64,000 bases of DNA from assembly GCA_964017065.1 (NCBI GenBank), contig OZ024784.1, positions 2,230,598 to 2,294,597 of the forward strand. Reading direction: 5' to 3'. Below, piece after piece: positions 58,201 through 61,200 of this stretch. Each line of letters begins with the position of its first letter. Within the stretch, counting starts at the first letter, position 1. The notes beneath the pieces were generated by a model. The model did not search any database. It saw nothing but the letters and a program-made list of their open reading frames with translations, and was not told where the DNA came from. A program made the position numbers and the translations under genes. The DNA is from Haliclona indistincta. Lineage: Eukaryota; Porifera; Demospongiae; Haplosclerida; Chalinidae.

Positions 58201-61200
58201 CATGTTCCATATTAACAGAATGTTAAATTGTTGTTGTAATCTGGGGTATTTTCATTATAGATTGCTCTGAGGATGAGGGGAAGTTCTTGTCTACTCTCTG
58301 CCACACCCTCCTCACTCTTCCTTCTACTCGAGGAAAGTATGTATTACTGACACTGCTAGTCCCACACTTGTCTGTGGGTGTGGTTCTAAAGGAATGGCCT
58401 CAATTGCCAAGTGGAATATTGTCAGCCATGGGTCATCAATCACTTGCATGCAAGGTATTGTAATAGTATGTTTGGTAGTATACTAACATGAGAAATAGAG
58501 TACTAGCATTTGAGGCAGTGTACTAACATGAGAAATAGAGTACTAGCATGTGTGGTAGTGTACTAACATGGGAAATAGAGTACTAGCATGTGAGGTAGTG
58601 TACTAACATATGAGAAATAGAGTACTAGCATGTGAGGTAGTGTACTAACATGAGAAATAGAGTACTAGCATGTGAGGTAGTATACTAACATGAGAAATAG
58701 AGTACTAGCATGTGTGGTAGTGTACTAACATGAGAAATAGAGTACTAGCATGTGAGGTAGTGTACTAACATATGAGAAATAGAGTACTAGCATGTGAGGT
58801 AGTGTACTAACATGAGAAATAGAGTACTAGCATGTGAGGTAGTGTACTAATACTACTAGTGTGAATAGTATATGTTGTATGCACGACAGGCTGGTGAACT
58901 CTGGGGCAAGATGGTGAATCAGAACTATGCCGAAGAGGAGGACAAAACCAAATGGCAACGAGTAATAACAATAGTATTGAGATAAAATTATAGGCAATCA
59001 ATGTTTTGTTTCAGACATGGATTCAGCCTCTTGTCTCTGTGCTACAGGATGGAGTACCAGTAGCTAGACAACATGTAAAACAGGTGTGTGCGCTGTCAAA
59101 GTGTCTCATATTCTACACTTTCATGACTGTGTTTCTCTCTAGTATTGTCTACCATCTGTTCTCTCCACATCACCCGAAGCACTGGACACATGTATTGAGT
59201 TACTACCGCACAGTAGCATGTCATCTTTGACTGCTCGGCTTGTCTGCCTGAGGTCTGCCATATCTAATTCCCTCCATCCAATCTCATTGGTTGATACGCA
59301 CATTGGAACCATTAGTGCAGCTATCTGTCATAAAGATGAACAGGTGAGGTGCACGTGACTTGCTGTTTAGTCATGTGATTGTCACATGACAGGTTGTGGC
59401 ATCTGCATGTGCACTGCTATGTGAGAGTAAAAACACAACAGAGCCCCCTCGATCAGCTCATCTTGACCTTGTGTTGGAATGTGTTGAGCTACACATAAAC
59501 ACACAGTCTGCTGGCTTTAGATACGACTTACTATCTGCTCTGAAAAGGGTAAGTCTGATATTTTCTCATCTGTTAGTCACTCTATTGCTCTTTATAGCTT
59601 TTCAACCGAATCAGTGATAGTGGTCACAAACTGGAGAGATTAGGGAAAAGAGGAAAGACAGTGTGTGATGATATGGACAACATCATTGCTTCTCATAAGG
59701 TGAATACTGTATATTAGTTCTACGTTATTTGTCTTAGTGTATACTATACGGATGTGTCTTTCATGCAGGACTTTTTGAAGACTATTGCTGAGAGATGTTT
59801 CGAAGTGCTTCATCCTCTCTCTACGTACCAAAGACGCCATTTTGCTCTCTCAGTTCTACAGCTAATGAAATCTGTATTCAGTGATGGTACTTCTGCTAGT
59901 GTGTGCGTTGACAGAGAAAAGTTCTCTCAGCTGGTCACAAAGGCACAGTATCGCACTCTGGTCTACACACTTTGGGATACTTTTGACACCAATCGTTCTA
60001 TCGCAGTAGAGCTGTTACTATCTCTCCCAACTCATTTCAGCGGACTCCAGGTGCTCTTACAAGTACGACCATTATATAGCATATTTCTCGTATTCCACAG
60101 GACGAGGGATTTCTTGCTACTGCTATCACTAGTTGTTATGAGTTGATATCATCTCCCAAGAGTGTGAGCTGTGTGACTGGTTACTACCTCACTAAACTGC
60201 TCATTGTTCTGGCACCTGACAAACTTACTCACCAGCTGATCAAATCCCTTCGTCAGTTTACTGTACATTATAGTACGTCTTTGCTTTACTCTCTCTCTCT
60301 CTCTAGAAGATTCCACTAGCTATGACGACAAGGAAGCTACTGATCTCTCATCTCAGCTTGCTGTTGGCTGGGGTCTTATTGGACTACTCAAAGCTCATAT
60401 TACAACAGCAAGTAGAGACCTTGTTGCAGCATCTATTACCACTCCAATGCACGGAGTGTTGCTGGCTATCAGAAGTGTGATTGAATCATTACACATTAGG
60501 TATGACTTGATTTGTTCAATTTTTATTCTGTTGCTGTAATTTGTCTATAGCACAGTCCAGTGTAGTTCAGTTGCAGCAGTGAAGGAACTGTTGGCAGCCA
60601 TTATCAATGTGTGCTCTGAACTATGTGCCATTGTGTTCCCTGTTGTTTGTAACAGCAGTCCTGAGGGATTCTTGCCGAGCTGTGAAGTACAACCAGTAGA
60701 GAACAAGTTAGAAAAATTGGAGGTAAAGAGAAATGATACTGTGGTGTATAATGTTGTTTGTCTCTACAGGATGGTGATGGTGGTATTCGTGGTAATGCCC
60801 AGTCATTGCTGTTGTGTTGTTGGCACTGCTGTAAGGAGATGGTAGCAGTAATGAGAGTGATGGTGGATCAGGCTGGCGATAGAGCAGCCACATTCAGACA
60901 AGAGACCCTACTGACGTCAGACCAGGTAATGCGCTGTACTTATTTGTAACCAAAATATTGTCTTTACATTTTTGCAGCTTGAGGTCATCAGCTCATTGCT
61001 GCTGCATTTGCTCACTGAAGCAAGGCACAGAGGAGCATTTGAAATAGCCTCAACTGGGTTCACTACACTCTGCCGGTATCTCTGGGGCAGTCCTGATCCA
61101 TCACTTCGTAGCAGACCAGTAGAGTGGATGAATGAGCTTCTCTCCTCCCTCTCAAACTCCACCTCACTCACTCAACTGCTCTCTATCACTCGACGGAGTG

